The notes under the pieces: model-generated | The model's input: the letters and a program-made list of their open reading frames with translations, nothing else | What the model was told of the DNA's origin: nothing | The model's database searches: none | Assembly: GCA_016713125.1 (NCBI GenBank) | Contig: JADJPT010000004.1 | Location: 1-64,000, forward strand | Length of the DNA: 64,000 nt | Direction: 5' to 3' | DNA from: Betaproteobacteria bacterium | GTDB lineage: Bacteria; Pseudomonadota; Gammaproteobacteria; Burkholderiales; SG8-39 | Position numbers and translations under genes: made by a program | In this document: positions 18,141 to 25,589 of the stretch, in pieces | Numbering within the stretch: position 1 is the first letter of the stretch | Layout: the number at the start of each line of letters is the position of its first letter

Positions 18141-18446
18141 CTACGTTTCCTCCATCACGCACTGCAGCGGATGCTGGTGCTTCTTGGCGTATGCCGAAAC
18201 CTGCTGGACTTTGGACGCCGCGATGTCCTTAGGATACACGCCGCAGACGCCCATGCCTTCACGATGCACCATCAACATCACCTGCGTGGCCTTCTCGCGA
18301 GTCATGCTGAAGAACTTTTGCAAAACCAGCACCACGAACTCCATCGGGGTGTAGTCGTCGTTCAGCAGCATGACCTTGTACATCGGCGGAGGCTTTAGCT
18401 TGACCTTCTCCGCCTCCAACAAGCTGTCGTCCTTGAACTTCGCCAT
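18141..18446 (-). CDS. clpS: ATP-dependent Clp protease adaptor ClpS
   Basis: A 101-residue adaptor that binds the ClpA N-domain and delivers N-degron substrates. The family core is intact: KVMLLNDDYTPMEFVVLVLQ, the substrate-pocket segment MTREKATQVMLMVHREG and CGVYPKDIAASKV. The start at 18446 (MAKFKDDSLLEAEKV) fits the usual ClpS N-terminus, whereas 12 extra in-frame codons upstream do not. It ends immediately before clpA, so the two are co-transcribed. Confidence 0.95.
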   Translation of the reverse strand: MAKFKDDSLLEAEKVKLKPPPMYKVMLLNDDYTPMEFVVLVLQKFFSMTREKATQVMLMVHREGMGVCGVYPKDIAASKVQQVSAYAKKHQHPLQCVMEET

Positions 18447-18824
18447 ATTGCCGCCCGCCCGCAAGCCTTGCCGTCCGCGCACCTGTGTCGGACTCGTCAG
18501 TCGCTCCCCGGTTCCCCTGTTGCGAGGTCATCGAAGATTCAATGTCTTCATCCTAATCAATGTGCACAGGCAGTGCAATGCAATATCCGGGCCACTGCAG
18601 GCGCCTCGGGAAACGGGCGGCACCTGCGTTAGCCGGGCCTGCGACGCGCAAAACGCTGCCGGCACAGGCTCTTGACGAGCCAAGCCAAGCCGGGTAAAAA
18701 GGCGGGCTGTGTTTGGATTCAAGCTGTCTGTAACGCCATTAGAAGGGCGGCGGGGCTATGAAGTTCAGGCATGGCCCGGGTTTCTGCCCGGATACTCGAC
18801 ATCTACGCAGAGGAAGTATCGACA
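18447..18824. other. 378-base divergent intergenic region between clpS and the cold-shock gene
   Basis: No gene is seen. The left part must hold the clpS promoter but shows no convincing boxes. The right part holds a good sigma70-type promoter at 18672-18700 and a leader of about 118 bases for the cold-shock gene. A GC-rich inverted repeat CCGGG/CCCGG occurs around 18777-18792. Confidence 0.5.
18672..18700 (+). promoter_or_regulatory. promoter of the cold-shock gene
   Basis: TTGACG (18672-18677) and TAAAAA (18695-18700) are separated by 17 bases. A start near 18707 would give a leader of about 118 bases, in keeping with the long leaders of cold-shock mRNAs. Confidence 0.6.
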
Positions 18825-19028
18825 ATGGCGACTGGCACCGTTAAGTGGTTCAACGACGCTAAAGGCTACGGCTTCATCACCCCGGACGACGGTAGCGAAG
18901 ACCTGTTCGCGCACTTTTCGGCCATCAACATGGCCGGATTCAAGACGCTGAAGGAAGGCCAGAAGGTGTCCTTCGACGTGGTGCAGGGACCGAAAGGCAA
19001 GCAGGCTTCGAATATCCAGAAAGCCTGA
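18825..19028 (+). CDS. cspA: cold-shock protein, CspA family
   Basis: A 67-residue single cold-shock domain with both RNA-binding motifs, KGYGFITPDDG (RNP1) and DLFAHFSAI (RNP2), and the typical opening MATGTVKWFNDAKG. It binds single-stranded nucleic acid and acts as an RNA chaperone. The ATG at 18825 has AGGAAG upstream. A promoter at 18672 and an intrinsic terminator just downstream make it a monocistronic gene. Which Csp paralogue it is, and whether cold induces it, cannot be read from the sequence. Confidence 0.95.
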   Translation: MATGTVKWFNDAKGYGFITPDDGSEDLFAHFSAINMAGFKTLKEGQKVSFDVVQGPKGKQASNIQKA

Positions 19029-19045
19029 GGCAATACTTAGAATCC

Positions 19046-19078
19046 AATGAAAAAGCCGCCCACGGGCGGCTTTTTTTT
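19046..19078. terminator. bidirectional intrinsic terminator after the cold-shock gene
   Basis: AAAAAGCCGCCC and GGGCGGCTTTTTTTT form a GC stem flanked by A and T runs on both sides. It can therefore end the plus-strand csp transcript and the converging minus-strand gene that stops at 19100. Confidence 0.9.
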
Positions 19079-19099
19079 CGTCTGTGATGCGGGCTCGGA

Positions 19100-20476
19100 T
19101 TACTTGGTGCCCCAGGGCTTGATGGCCTCCTTGAGCTTCTGGTAGCCCTCGATGTAGCGCGGACGCTTCCCGCTGTAGATCTTGTCGAATGTTGCGAGCT
19201 GTTCATCCAGCCACTTGGCCAGTTCCGTGTTGCCGGGGTTGGCGGCCTTGTAGGCCTCGTTGATGAGCACGAAGTGAATGCGCGGGTCATACGGCTGCTT
19301 GGTACCGCCTTCAGACTCGTCGCCGGCCAGCAGACGGAGCAGCATCGCATCGGCCGAACCGAGCGTCTGTTCGTAAATCGGTTCGCCCACCATGCGATAC
19401 ATGACGCTGGTCATGTCCTTGCCGTTCTTCATCGTGAAGCCCATATCGCCCCACAGCTTGTTCATGTCCGTTCCGGGCTTCACGCGGTCGAGGATCATCT
19501 GACCCCAGCTGCGCAGGAAATCCGGCGCGTCGGCCATCAGGTCGGTGAGCCGGTCGCCGTCCAGGTCGGTCGCGTACACGACGCAGCCCTTTTGCTGAAC
19601 CATGTCGTGCAGCAGCAGCCCGAAATTGGTGTCGGCGATGTGCTCATAGATCTCTCCGCCCCAATTCTCCATGCCGTCCTTGAAATCCTTGGGCAGCAGG
19701 GCAACGATCGCGTCAACGTTGTCCTTGTGCTCTTCGTAGGCGTCCACCGAATAGCGCCGCTTCAGCTGGAACTTGGTGCCCTGGAGCATCCAGCGGATGA
19801 TGCCGGCGTTGATGGCGTCTTCCTGCGCCTGGGTGGGTTTGGTGGCGACGCGACCGATCTGTCCGGTCTCGTGCACCATTTTCAGGAACAGACGGGCGGC
19901 GTAAGCCATGCGCACGCCCGGGGTGTTCATTTCCGAGTGAATGTTCCCAGTGGCGCGGTCAACCAAGAACTTCTTCTTGTCCTGCGAATACGGCAGGCCA
20001 GGCATGAAGCGGATGGTAGTGATCGTGCCGTACGGGCGGACGTTGCAGTACACGCCCGCGGCGGTCCGCAGGGGCGCGTTCGCGGACTTGCCGTTCACCA
20101 CGACTTTTTTGCCGTTCTCGTTCACCAGGAAATCGCCGGCGGTAGACCACTTCAGCGCCGTGAACTCGAGCTTGCCGAACCAGTCGAGTGACACCAGCTT
20201 CGAGTCGTGCCGGAACTGCGCCATCATCGGTACGCCCAGGAAGGGCAAACCAAGGACGTCAAGCGCCATCAACGTGCCGTTGAGGGCGAACATGTCGGTG
20301 AACGCATGCGCGACCGGCTTCACGCCACCGGCGCTGTTGCCACCTTCCCAGATGATCGCGTCCGTGCAGCCGCGCGGCTGCACCTTGGATCGCTTGTAGA
20401 TGCTGTCCAGAAGTTTGAACAGGTCGCCTTTCTGTTCTTCCTGGGCGATTTTCAGCAAGTCGAGTCGGTCAGTCAT
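19100..20476 (-). CDS. conserved-looking soluble protein of unknown function (458 residues)
   Basis: I do not recognise this family. The protein has no signal peptide or membrane helix and reads as one unbroken frame, unlike many neighbours. Visible stretches are IIWEGGNSAGGVKPVAHAF, LGLPFLGVPMMAQFRHDSK, YATDLDGDRLTDLMADAPDF and DPRIHFVLINEAYKAANPGN. The aromatic- and Asp/Gly-rich composition suggests a globular, possibly enzymatic fold. The start at 20476 (MTDRLDLLKIAQEEQ) is preferred over an in-frame ATG at 20521, because the extra 15 residues are cysteine/histidine-rich and atypical. The gene stands alone, with its own AT-rich promoter region and a shared terminator at the 3' end. Confidence 0.75.
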   Translation of the reverse strand: MTDRLDLLKIAQEEQKGDLFKLLDSIYKRSKVQPRGCTDAIIWEGGNSAGGVKPVAHAFTDMFALNGTLMALDVLGLPFLGVPMMAQFRHDSKLVSLDWFGKLEFTALKWSTAGDFLVNENGKKVVVNGKSANAPLRTAAGVYCNVRPYGTITTIRFMPGLPYSQDKKKFLVDRATGNIHSEMNTPGVRMAYAARLFLKMVHETGQIGRVATKPTQAQEDAINAGIIRWMLQGTKFQLKRRYSVDAYEEHKDNVDAIVALLPKDFKDGMENWGGEIYEHIADTNFGLLLHDMVQQKGCVVYATDLDGDRLTDLMADAPDFLRSWGQMILDRVKPGTDMNKLWGDMGFTMKNGKDMTSVMYRMVGEPIYEQTLGSADAMLLRLLAGDESEGGTKQPYDPRIHFVLINEAYKAANPGNTELAKWLDEQLATFDKIYSGKRPRYIEGYQKLKEAIKPWGTK

Positions 20477-20860
20477 AGGGCATGAGCCTTGATGTGCGTG
20501 GCCGCAGTATCGCGAGGCCACTGGGTGGTAGGGATGGGAAGGTAGTGCGGATGCCGAAGAGAAGTCTTAAAAGATATATTATATAAGAGTTGGCTCTGCG
20601 AGCCTCGGCGGGCGATGATACGCCGGTCGAACGGCACGCGCGAGATGTGTGGTACTTCCAAAATAAACAATGGGTTGCGTGGCTTGTGCCCGGGGATGTA
20701 GTTCGCTTAGAATCTTTTCGTGGGATTGCCCACAGGGAGGCTCACCGGGCAGGCCGATCGCATCGGCCGGCTTAGAACGTGGGTCGCATCGCGAATCCGT
20801 TCGCCGTATCTGGCGACGCCACCCCTAACTGCTTAAAAGACCTACATCAAGGAGACTTAA
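20477..20860. other. 384-base divergent intergenic region with promoters
   Basis: No gene is supported. A strongly AT-rich patch at 20568-20590 contains TATAAT on the minus strand (20578-20583), suiting the promoter of the gene ending at 19100. A plus-strand promoter at 20684-20713 precedes the first small peptide gene. A GGCCGAT-CGC-ATCGGCC hairpin lies at 20752-20768 within that gene's leader. Confidence 0.5.
20684..20713 (+). promoter_or_regulatory. probable promoter of the first lysine-rich peptide gene
   Basis: TTGTGC (20684-20689) and TAGAAT (20708-20713) are spaced by 18 bases. A start near 20720 implies an untranslated leader of about 140 bases containing a 7-bp hairpin. Confidence 0.5.
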
Positions 20861-20992
20861 ATGAAGAAGATACTCGCCGTGTTGCTCGCCGCCATGTTCG
20901 CCTCAGTCAGCTTCCAGGGTATCGCCCAGGACAAGAAGGCTGAAAAGAAGGCCGAGAAAAAGGCCGAGAAAAAGGCCGACAAGAAGAAGTAA
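20861..20992 (+). CDS. tiny secreted lysine-rich repeat peptide, copy 1 (43 residues)
   Basis: The ATG at 20861 has AAGGAG six bases upstream. The product has a clear Sec signal peptide (MKKILAVLLAAMFASVSF, then QGIAQ). The mature tail of about 20 residues, [20 protein letters not shown], is built of KKAE/KKAD units and contains only D, K, A and E. The DNA shows the matching 12-base repeats. A leader, its own terminator at 21011 and a paralogue at 21193 frame it as an independent gene. It resembles in style the secreted pentapeptide MXKDX-repeat proteins of betaproteobacteria but has a different unit. Function is unknown. An envelope polyampholyte binding anionic or metal ligands is possible. 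Confidence 0.82.
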   Translation: MKKILAVLLAAMFASVSFQGIAQDKKAEKKAEKKAEKKADKKK

Positions 20993-21010
20993 TTCTTCGC
21001 TGCAGCCAGT

Positions 21011-21039
21011 AAAAGGCGGGGTGCTCCCCCGCCTTTTTT
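21011..21039 (+). terminator. intrinsic terminator of peptide gene 1
   Basis: AAAAGGCGGGG pairs with CCCCGCCTTTTT across a five-base loop, and the stem runs directly into a T-run. It lies 18 bases after the stop codon. Confidence 0.92.
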
Positions 21040-21054
21040 ATTTATGGCGTTGAT

Positions 21055-21060
21055 TATAAT
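21055..21060 (+). promoter_or_regulatory. consensus -10 box for peptide gene 2
   Basis: A perfect TATAAT begins 15 bases after the terminator of the first peptide gene. No good -35 is visible, because the expected position falls in the terminator T-run. The implied leader is about 125 bases and contains a CGGCTG/CAGCCG hairpin at 21141-21158. Confidence 0.5.
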
Positions 21061-21192
21061 AAGAAAAAAATTTGTGAAGTGGCGCCTTGCAACCAGCAGG
21101 ATCCTGTCAACCCAGGTCCCCGAGGTGCGTTAATCGTTCTCGGCTGATCCAACAGCCGAATCTCAATCAACCATCTGCTGAAGGGAATGAAA

Positions 21193-21336
21193 ATGAAAAA
21201 GCTGCTCGCCATGATCCTCGCCGCCATGTTCGCCACCGTCTCCGTCCAGGCCGTCGCCCAGGACAAGAAAGACGAGAAGAAGGCCGAGAAAAAGGCCGAC
21301 AAGAAGGCCGACAAGAAAGACGAGAAGAAGAAGTAA
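21193..21336 (+). CDS. tiny secreted lysine-rich repeat peptide, copy 2 (47 residues)
   Basis: A paralogue of the gene 200 bases upstream. The signal peptide [18 protein letters not shown] is nearly the same and ends VQAVAQ. The mature part is about 24 residues of KKAE, KKAD and KKDE units ending in lysines. The start at 21193 is chosen over the ATG at 21187 because the AAGGGA at 21181-21186 is correctly spaced for it. The gene has its own leader, promoter-like box and terminator. The retained leader/terminator layout and matching lengths indicate tandem duplication with both copies kept under selection, although the number of repeat units has drifted. Confidence 0.82.
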
Positions 21337-21351
21337 TTTCTTCAGTCTCGC

Positions 21352-21383
21352 AAAAAAGGCAGGACTACGGTCCTGCCTTTTTT
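21352..21383 (+). terminator. intrinsic terminator of peptide gene 2
   Basis: AAAAAAGGCAGGAC pairs with GTCCTGCCTTTTTT across a four-base loop, 15 bases after the stop codon. Both peptide genes end in near-ideal hairpins. Confidence 0.93.
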
Positions 21384-21447
21384 ATTTGGAGCGGCCGAAC
21401 TGCGATAATCCGGCATCCTTCCCCCAACTTCCGGTCCCTCGTTCCTC

Positions 21448-21927
21448 ATGCCCTTGCCTATGCGGAATTTCGCGCGACTTGCACTCACTTCGCTATTCGC
21501 ATGGCTACTGTTCGCGGTTCCCGTGCGCATTGCCCAGGCTCAGGCACAGGCGAAGCTGCCTGCTGTTCAGCTTTCCGTCGGCATGCACGCCATCCGCGCC
21601 GAAGTTGCCGACAATTTCGTCACCCGCATGACAGGACTGATGCACAGGCCCGGAATGGGCGCCAACGAGGGCATGTTGTTCGTGTTCGACGAGGCAGGCA
21701 TACAGTGCATGTGGATGAAAAATACGCTGATTCCGCTTTCGGTCGCCTATCTGGCTGACGATGGCGTGATCGTGAATATCGAGAACATGAAGCCCCACAG
21801 CGAGCAATCGCACTGTGCAAAAGTGCCGGTCCGCTTTGCGCTTGAGATGAATCAGGGCTGGTTTGCGGGCAAGGGCCTGAAGCCCGGGGCCAAATTGCGC
21901 GGACTGGAGCGCTTCAGGCCACGCTGA
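21448..21927 (+). CDS. DUF192 family exported protein
   Basis: A 159-residue protein with a signal peptide (LALTSLFAWLLFAVPVRIAQA) followed by one DUF192 domain of about 115 residues. Family hallmarks are RMTGLMHRPGMGANEGMLFV, the conserved CMWMKNTLIPLSVAYL and the C-terminal ALEMNQGWFAGKGLKPG. The biochemical function of the family is unknown. The ATG at 21460 (MRNFARLAL) is an equally good start. The stop lies three bases from the end of the converging membrane-protein gene. Confidence 0.88.
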   Translation: MPLPMRNFARLALTSLFAWLLFAVPVRIAQAQAQAKLPAVQLSVGMHAIRAEVADNFVTRMTGLMHRPGMGANEGMLFVFDEAGIQCMWMKNTLIPLSVAYLADDGVIVNIENMKPHSEQSHCAKVPVRFALEMNQGWFAGKGLKPGAKLRGLERFRPR

Positions 21928-21930
21928 GTG

Positions 21931-22422
21931 TCAGCGGCCGAAGAATACGGCCGTGTGGCCCCCCGCGGCCATGAAGAACAGCATGGGGAAGGACAACGCG
22001 AGGTTGAGACGTGAGACCAGGAACGCCATGCGTCGCGCACGCGCTCTCTCTTGATCGCTGGCTGGCACCAGTCCCAATGCCTTCTTCTGGCAGGGCCATA
22101 TCACCGCCCAAACGTTGATCAGCATGATCGTCCCCAGCCAGGCGCCGATGCCTATCGGCAGGTGCGAGCCCTGCAAGGTGAAAGCGGTAACGAAGTGCTT
22201 GCCGAGCAGGGTGGCGCCGGTCAGCCAGGTGAGCACGGCCGCCCAGCGGAACCAGAACAGGGCGCGCGGGGCCACGTGTTTGGCGATGCCGGCCGAGGTG
22301 CCGTCTGCCTGGGCATCTTTGAGAGCCTGCGCCTGTACGAAATTGAAGTAGTACAGCAGGCCGAGCCACATGATTCCGGCCATGATGTGGAACCAGCGCG
22401 ACAGGGCGGGAATGTAGTCCAT
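21931..22422 (-). CDS. four-helix membrane protein resembling the PuuD membrane domain
   Basis: A 163-residue integral membrane protein with four hydrophobic segments. It shows motifs SRWFHIMAGIMWLGLLYYFN, LFWFRWAAVLTWLTG and LINVWAVIWPCQKKALG, seen in the N-terminal membrane domain of urate hydroxylase PuuD-type proteins. The conserved histidine in the first helix suggests a haem or cofactor site, but the C-terminal cytochrome part of PuuD is absent and no purine genes are near. The start is the ATG at 22422, four bases after the stop of the 32-residue peptide gene. A TTG overlapping that stop is the alternative. Confidence 0.7.
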   Translation of the reverse strand: MDYIPALSRWFHIMAGIMWLGLLYYFNFVQAQALKDAQADGTSAGIAKHVAPRALFWFRWAAVLTWLTGATLLGKHFVTAFTLQGSHLPIGIGAWLGTIMLINVWAVIWPCQKKALGLVPASDQERARARRMAFLVSRLNLALSFPMLFFMAAGGHTAVFFGR

Positions 22423-22424
22423 CT

Positions 22425-22523
22425 TCAATACCCCAAGGCGTAGCGCGCCAGCGCATACAATGCCGCAGTAAGCAGCACGCCAGTGACGACTGTGCCGGTC
22501 AGCGAGTCGAGCAGCTTTACCAT
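22425..22523 (-). CDS. 32-residue single-helix membrane peptide
   Basis: The start ATG at 22521-22523 is preceded by an excellent GGAGG seven bases away. The product is MVKLLDSLTG followed by a hydrophobic run TVVTGVLLTAALYALARYAL and a short GY end, giving one membrane helix. It stops three bases before the ATG of the four-helix membrane protein, so the two are translationally coupled. This spacing and the strong ribosome binding site are the evidence that such a small frame is real. A role as a small accessory subunit of the neighbour is plausible. Confidence 0.65.
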   Translation of the reverse strand: MVKLLDSLTGTVVTGVLLTAALYALARYALGY

Positions 22524-22587
22524 GTGAATTCCTCCGAACGCCGACTTATGCGCCCTAGTGGATCGGCGGTCAAGCGATGTCCTGAAA

Positions 22588-22612
22588 CAAAAAACCCCGC
22601 ACCAGGCGGGGT
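22588..22612 (-). terminator. intrinsic terminator of sodB
   Basis: On the minus strand CCCCGC-CTGGT-GCGGGG is followed by a seven-base U-run, 22 bases beyond the sodB stop codon. The downstream small membrane gene would need readthrough or its own promoter. Confidence 0.85.
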
Positions 22613-22633
22613 ATCGTCCGGGCTGCCGCTGCG

Positions 22634-23215
<582 letters not shown>

Positions 23216-23253
23216 TCTGCGTCCTCGAAAGGTGTGGTTGCGGGAAAACGGGG

Positions 23254-23283
23254 ATTCTAGGGGAGTTTCGTCGCCGCTGACAA
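23254..23283 (-). promoter_or_regulatory. sodB promoter
   Basis: Read on the minus strand, TTGTCA (23278-23283) and TAGAAT (23254-23259) are separated by 18 bases. The -10 box ends 38 bases before the sodB start codon. Confidence 0.65.
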
Positions 23284-23287
23284 CGCG

Positions 23288-23703
23288 TCAATGCCCGGCC
23301 ACGCCGATGGCTGCCAGTGCAAGCACGCAGATCTCGGTGATCGCGAGCGCCGCGAACAACAGGTCGCCTGTTCGCAGGTATCCGCATGCAAGCCGGACGA
23401 AGCAGATGAGGGTGATGCTGGCGAGAATCGCAACGCCGGCGAAGTTGAGCATGTCCCCTCTATGGATGTGGGCAATCCATCCCCAACCGGACGGCAGTCC
23501 GGTCGCCGCAAGATACTGATCTACGGGCAGCGTCCAGTACTGGGGCAGACTCTCGAGAGGTATATGCGGTTCGACGATACGCAGTACGTACAGTGCGAAC
23601 GTGAGGATAAGCAGGACCAGACCCAGTTTGCGCCCCAGTCGAGCCATCGCGCGTAAACGAGTTGCTCGGCGGGGATCCGCGCATCGTCATGGCCGTCACT
23701 CAT
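23288..23703 (-). CDS. small integral membrane protein beside a TSUP exporter, one frameshift
   Basis: From 23647 the frame gives a 119-residue protein with about four membrane helices (KLGLVLLILTFALYVLRIV and MLNFAGVAILASITLICFVR are clear). A better start is the ATG at 23703. It overlaps the upstream TSUP stop as ATGA, encodes a soluble MSDGHDDARIPAEQLVYARW lead, and joins the membrane part if one G is added to a G-run near 23637. The paired layout with a TauE/SafE-type exporter resembles the DUF1634 companions of that family. Function is unknown. Confidence 0.65.
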
Positions 23704-24644
23704 GCCCATATCCCCAAACCCTTGAGCAGGGCGCGCGCGCCCGCCAGCAGAAGCAGGCCGATCACCATCCTGCGTATCGTTGCTGCGCGCGTCACTCTGA
23801 GCAGGCGCGCGCCTATGCGCGCGCCGAGCATCACGCCGATGATGGAGGGCACAGTCAGCATCGGCAGCACGGCGCCCCGGTTGAGATAGACCCAGGCCGC
23901 CGAGGTGTCGATGATGGAGAGCATGAAGCTCGACGTTGCGACCGAGACTTTCAGCGGTACGCCCATCAAAAGATTCAGGGCAGGCACGTTCGCCCAGCCT
24001 GCGCCCAGACCGAACATCCCGGCCAGCAGGCCGATGCCGGCGAAAGTGAAGAATCCGGCCATGGATCGATGCACTTTCCAGTCGACCGTCCTTCCGCTTG
24101 CCGGGTCATGGAATCTGCCGCCGAGTCCGAGCGAGACGGCGATCCGGTCAGGTAGGTGACCTTCCGGAAACTCCGAACGCTTGGCGCGCAGCATCAGAAT
24201 GACGATGGCGAAGATCGTGGCGCCGAGCGCCGTCTGAACTACGTCGGCAGGCAGGGCAAGTCCGATCATCGCGCCAAAGATCGAGGTGATTGAGCCGACC
24301 AGTGCGAAGGGCAGGGCCAGCCGCAGACTCGCCATTCCGCCGCTCAGCAGCGCAGGCCCCGCGGAAAGTGCGCCGCACAGCGCCAGCAGCAGGCCGGCGC
24401 CACGCACGAAATCGAGGTGAAACGGAAAAAATCCGCTGACGATGGGCACGAACAGCACTCCGCCGCCGACGCCGGCGAGCACGGCGACGATGCCTAGCAT
24501 GAAGGTGACCGCGAACAGCGCAAGCGGCCAGATCCACCAAGCAGTCTCGTTGGTCGGGCCGGCAGCGCAGGCGGGCAGCGCATAGACGGCGAATAGGAGG
24601 GCTACAACCGCAAGAGTTGCCGGGTGGCGGCGTGGGGCTTTCAA
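23700..24644 (-). CDS. TSUP (TauE/SafE) family anion exporter
   Basis: About 314 residues with eight or more hydrophobic helices. Both family repeats carry glycine-rich motifs, GVGGGVLFVPIVSGFFPF in the first half and GLGAGWANVPALNLLMGVPL in the second. TSUP proteins move sulfite, sulfonates or related organic anions out of or into the cell. No ATG opens the frame near the first helix. The TTG at 24644 is my best guess, and the leading ATLAVVALLFAVYALPACAA may be a signal-like first helix. It is divergent from hyi and overlaps the following small membrane gene. Confidence 0.78.
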   Translation of the reverse strand: MKAPRRHPATLAVVALLFAVYALPACAAGPTNETAWWIWPLALFAVTFMLGIVAVLAGVGGGVLFVPIVSGFFPFHLDFVRGAGLLLALCGALSAGPALLSGGMASLRLALPFALVGSITSIFGAMIGLALPADVVQTALGATIFAIVILMLRAKRSEFPEGHLPDRIAVSLGLGGRFHDPASGRTVDWKVHRSMAGFFTFAGIGLLAGMFGLGAGWANVPALNLLMGVPLKVSVATSSFMLSIIDTSAAWVYLNRGAVLPMLTVPSIIGVMLGARIGARLLRVTRAATIRRMVIGLLLLAGARALLKGLGIWA

Positions 24645-24806
24645 GTTTCTGGAGGCAATGATGCGAAATTGGGTGACCGATTTTCGCACGGTTCGGCCTA
24701 TACCCGCCCTGGCTTCGCGTGTTCGTGTTCCTGTCGGTTTCGCATGCCGGAACCCGGCGGGTGTCCGGCATTGACGTTCCAGCAGAGTGTCCATACGCTG
24801 CCCCGC

Positions 24807-25589
24807 ATGCCGAAGCTCGCAGCCAACTTGTCGATGATGTTTGCCGAGATGCCATTCCTCGATCGATTCCGGGCGGCGGCCGAATCGGGATTCCGCCGCG
24901 TGGAATATCAGTTTCCCTATGCGTTCGAGGCGCAGGCGGTCGCGCGTCGCGCGCGCGAGGCGGGTGTCGAAGTCGTGCTGCACAATTTCAAGGCAGGCGA
25001 CATTGACCATGGCGACAGAGGGATTGCGTGTCTGCCCGATCGCGTCGGGGAATTCCGCAACGGTGTCGCGGATGCTGTCCGCTACGCGCAAGAGGTCGGA
25101 TGCCGTCGACTGAACTGTCTCGCCGGAGTGCGCGACGGTACTTGGACCCGCGAGGAGGCCTTCGATACGCTGGTCGGCAATCTGCGCTATGCCGCCGATG
25201 TGCTGGATCGCCATGGCATGCTGTTGATGCTGGAGGCGGTGAACACGCGTACCGTGCCGGGCTTTTTCGTCGACGGTACGGACCTAGCTCTGCTGGCCCT
25301 CGACGCGGCCGGAGCGAAAAACGCGTTCCTGCAGTTCGATCTTTTCCACATGCAGATCATGCAAGGTGATCTGGCCGCAACCATTGAACGCCTGCTGCCG
25401 AGGATCGGGCACATCCAGATTGCGGACGTCCCCGGCCGCAACGAACCGGGTACCGGCGAGATCGGCTTCGACTTCCTGCTCGCGCTTCTTGATCGCGTCG
25501 GCTACGAAGGCAGCGTGGGCTGCGAGTACAATCCGAAGGGGAGTACGCTCGATGGACTCGCCTGGGTCCGCAACCATCTCGGGGCATGA
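24807..25589 (+). CDS. hyi: hydroxypyruvate isomerase
   Basis: A 260-residue TIM-barrel sugar isomerase-type protein, matching Hyi (258 in E. coli). Typical segments are FAEMPFLDRFRAAAESGFRRVE, here read as FAEMPFLDRF and GFRRVEYQFPY, then LMLEAVNTRTVPGFF, FLQFDLFHMQIMQGDL and HIQIADVPGRNEPGTGEI, containing the acidic and histidine metal ligands. It interconverts hydroxypyruvate and tartronate semialdehyde. It directly precedes glcDEF, so its place is the glyoxylate/glycerate branch of glycolate use. No gcl or tartronate semialdehyde reductase gene is in the window. Confidence 0.88.
   Translation: MPKLAANLSMMFAEMPFLDRFRAAAESGFRRVEYQFPYAFEAQAVARRAREAGVEVVLHNFKAGDIDHGDRGIACLPDRVGEFRNGVADAVRYAQEVGCRRLNCLAGVRDGTWTREEAFDTLVGNLRYAADVLDRHGMLLMLEAVNTRTVPGFFVDGTDLALLALDAAGAKNAFLQFDLFHMQIMQGDLAATIERLLPRIGHIQIADVPGRNEPGTGEIGFDFLLALLDRVGYEGSVGCEYNPKGSTLDGLAWVRNHLGA

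Noticed and set aside
16854..18398. Plus-strand frame of over 500 codons opposite clpA and clpS
   Set aside because: It mirrors ClpA, whose AAA+ motifs are unmistakable. The antisense product has no domain.
20590..20775. Sixty-codon plus-strand frame between the 458-residue gene and the peptide genes
   Set aside because: It has no ribosome site, contains the likely promoter boxes of the peptide gene, and gives a non-descript Arg/His-rich product.
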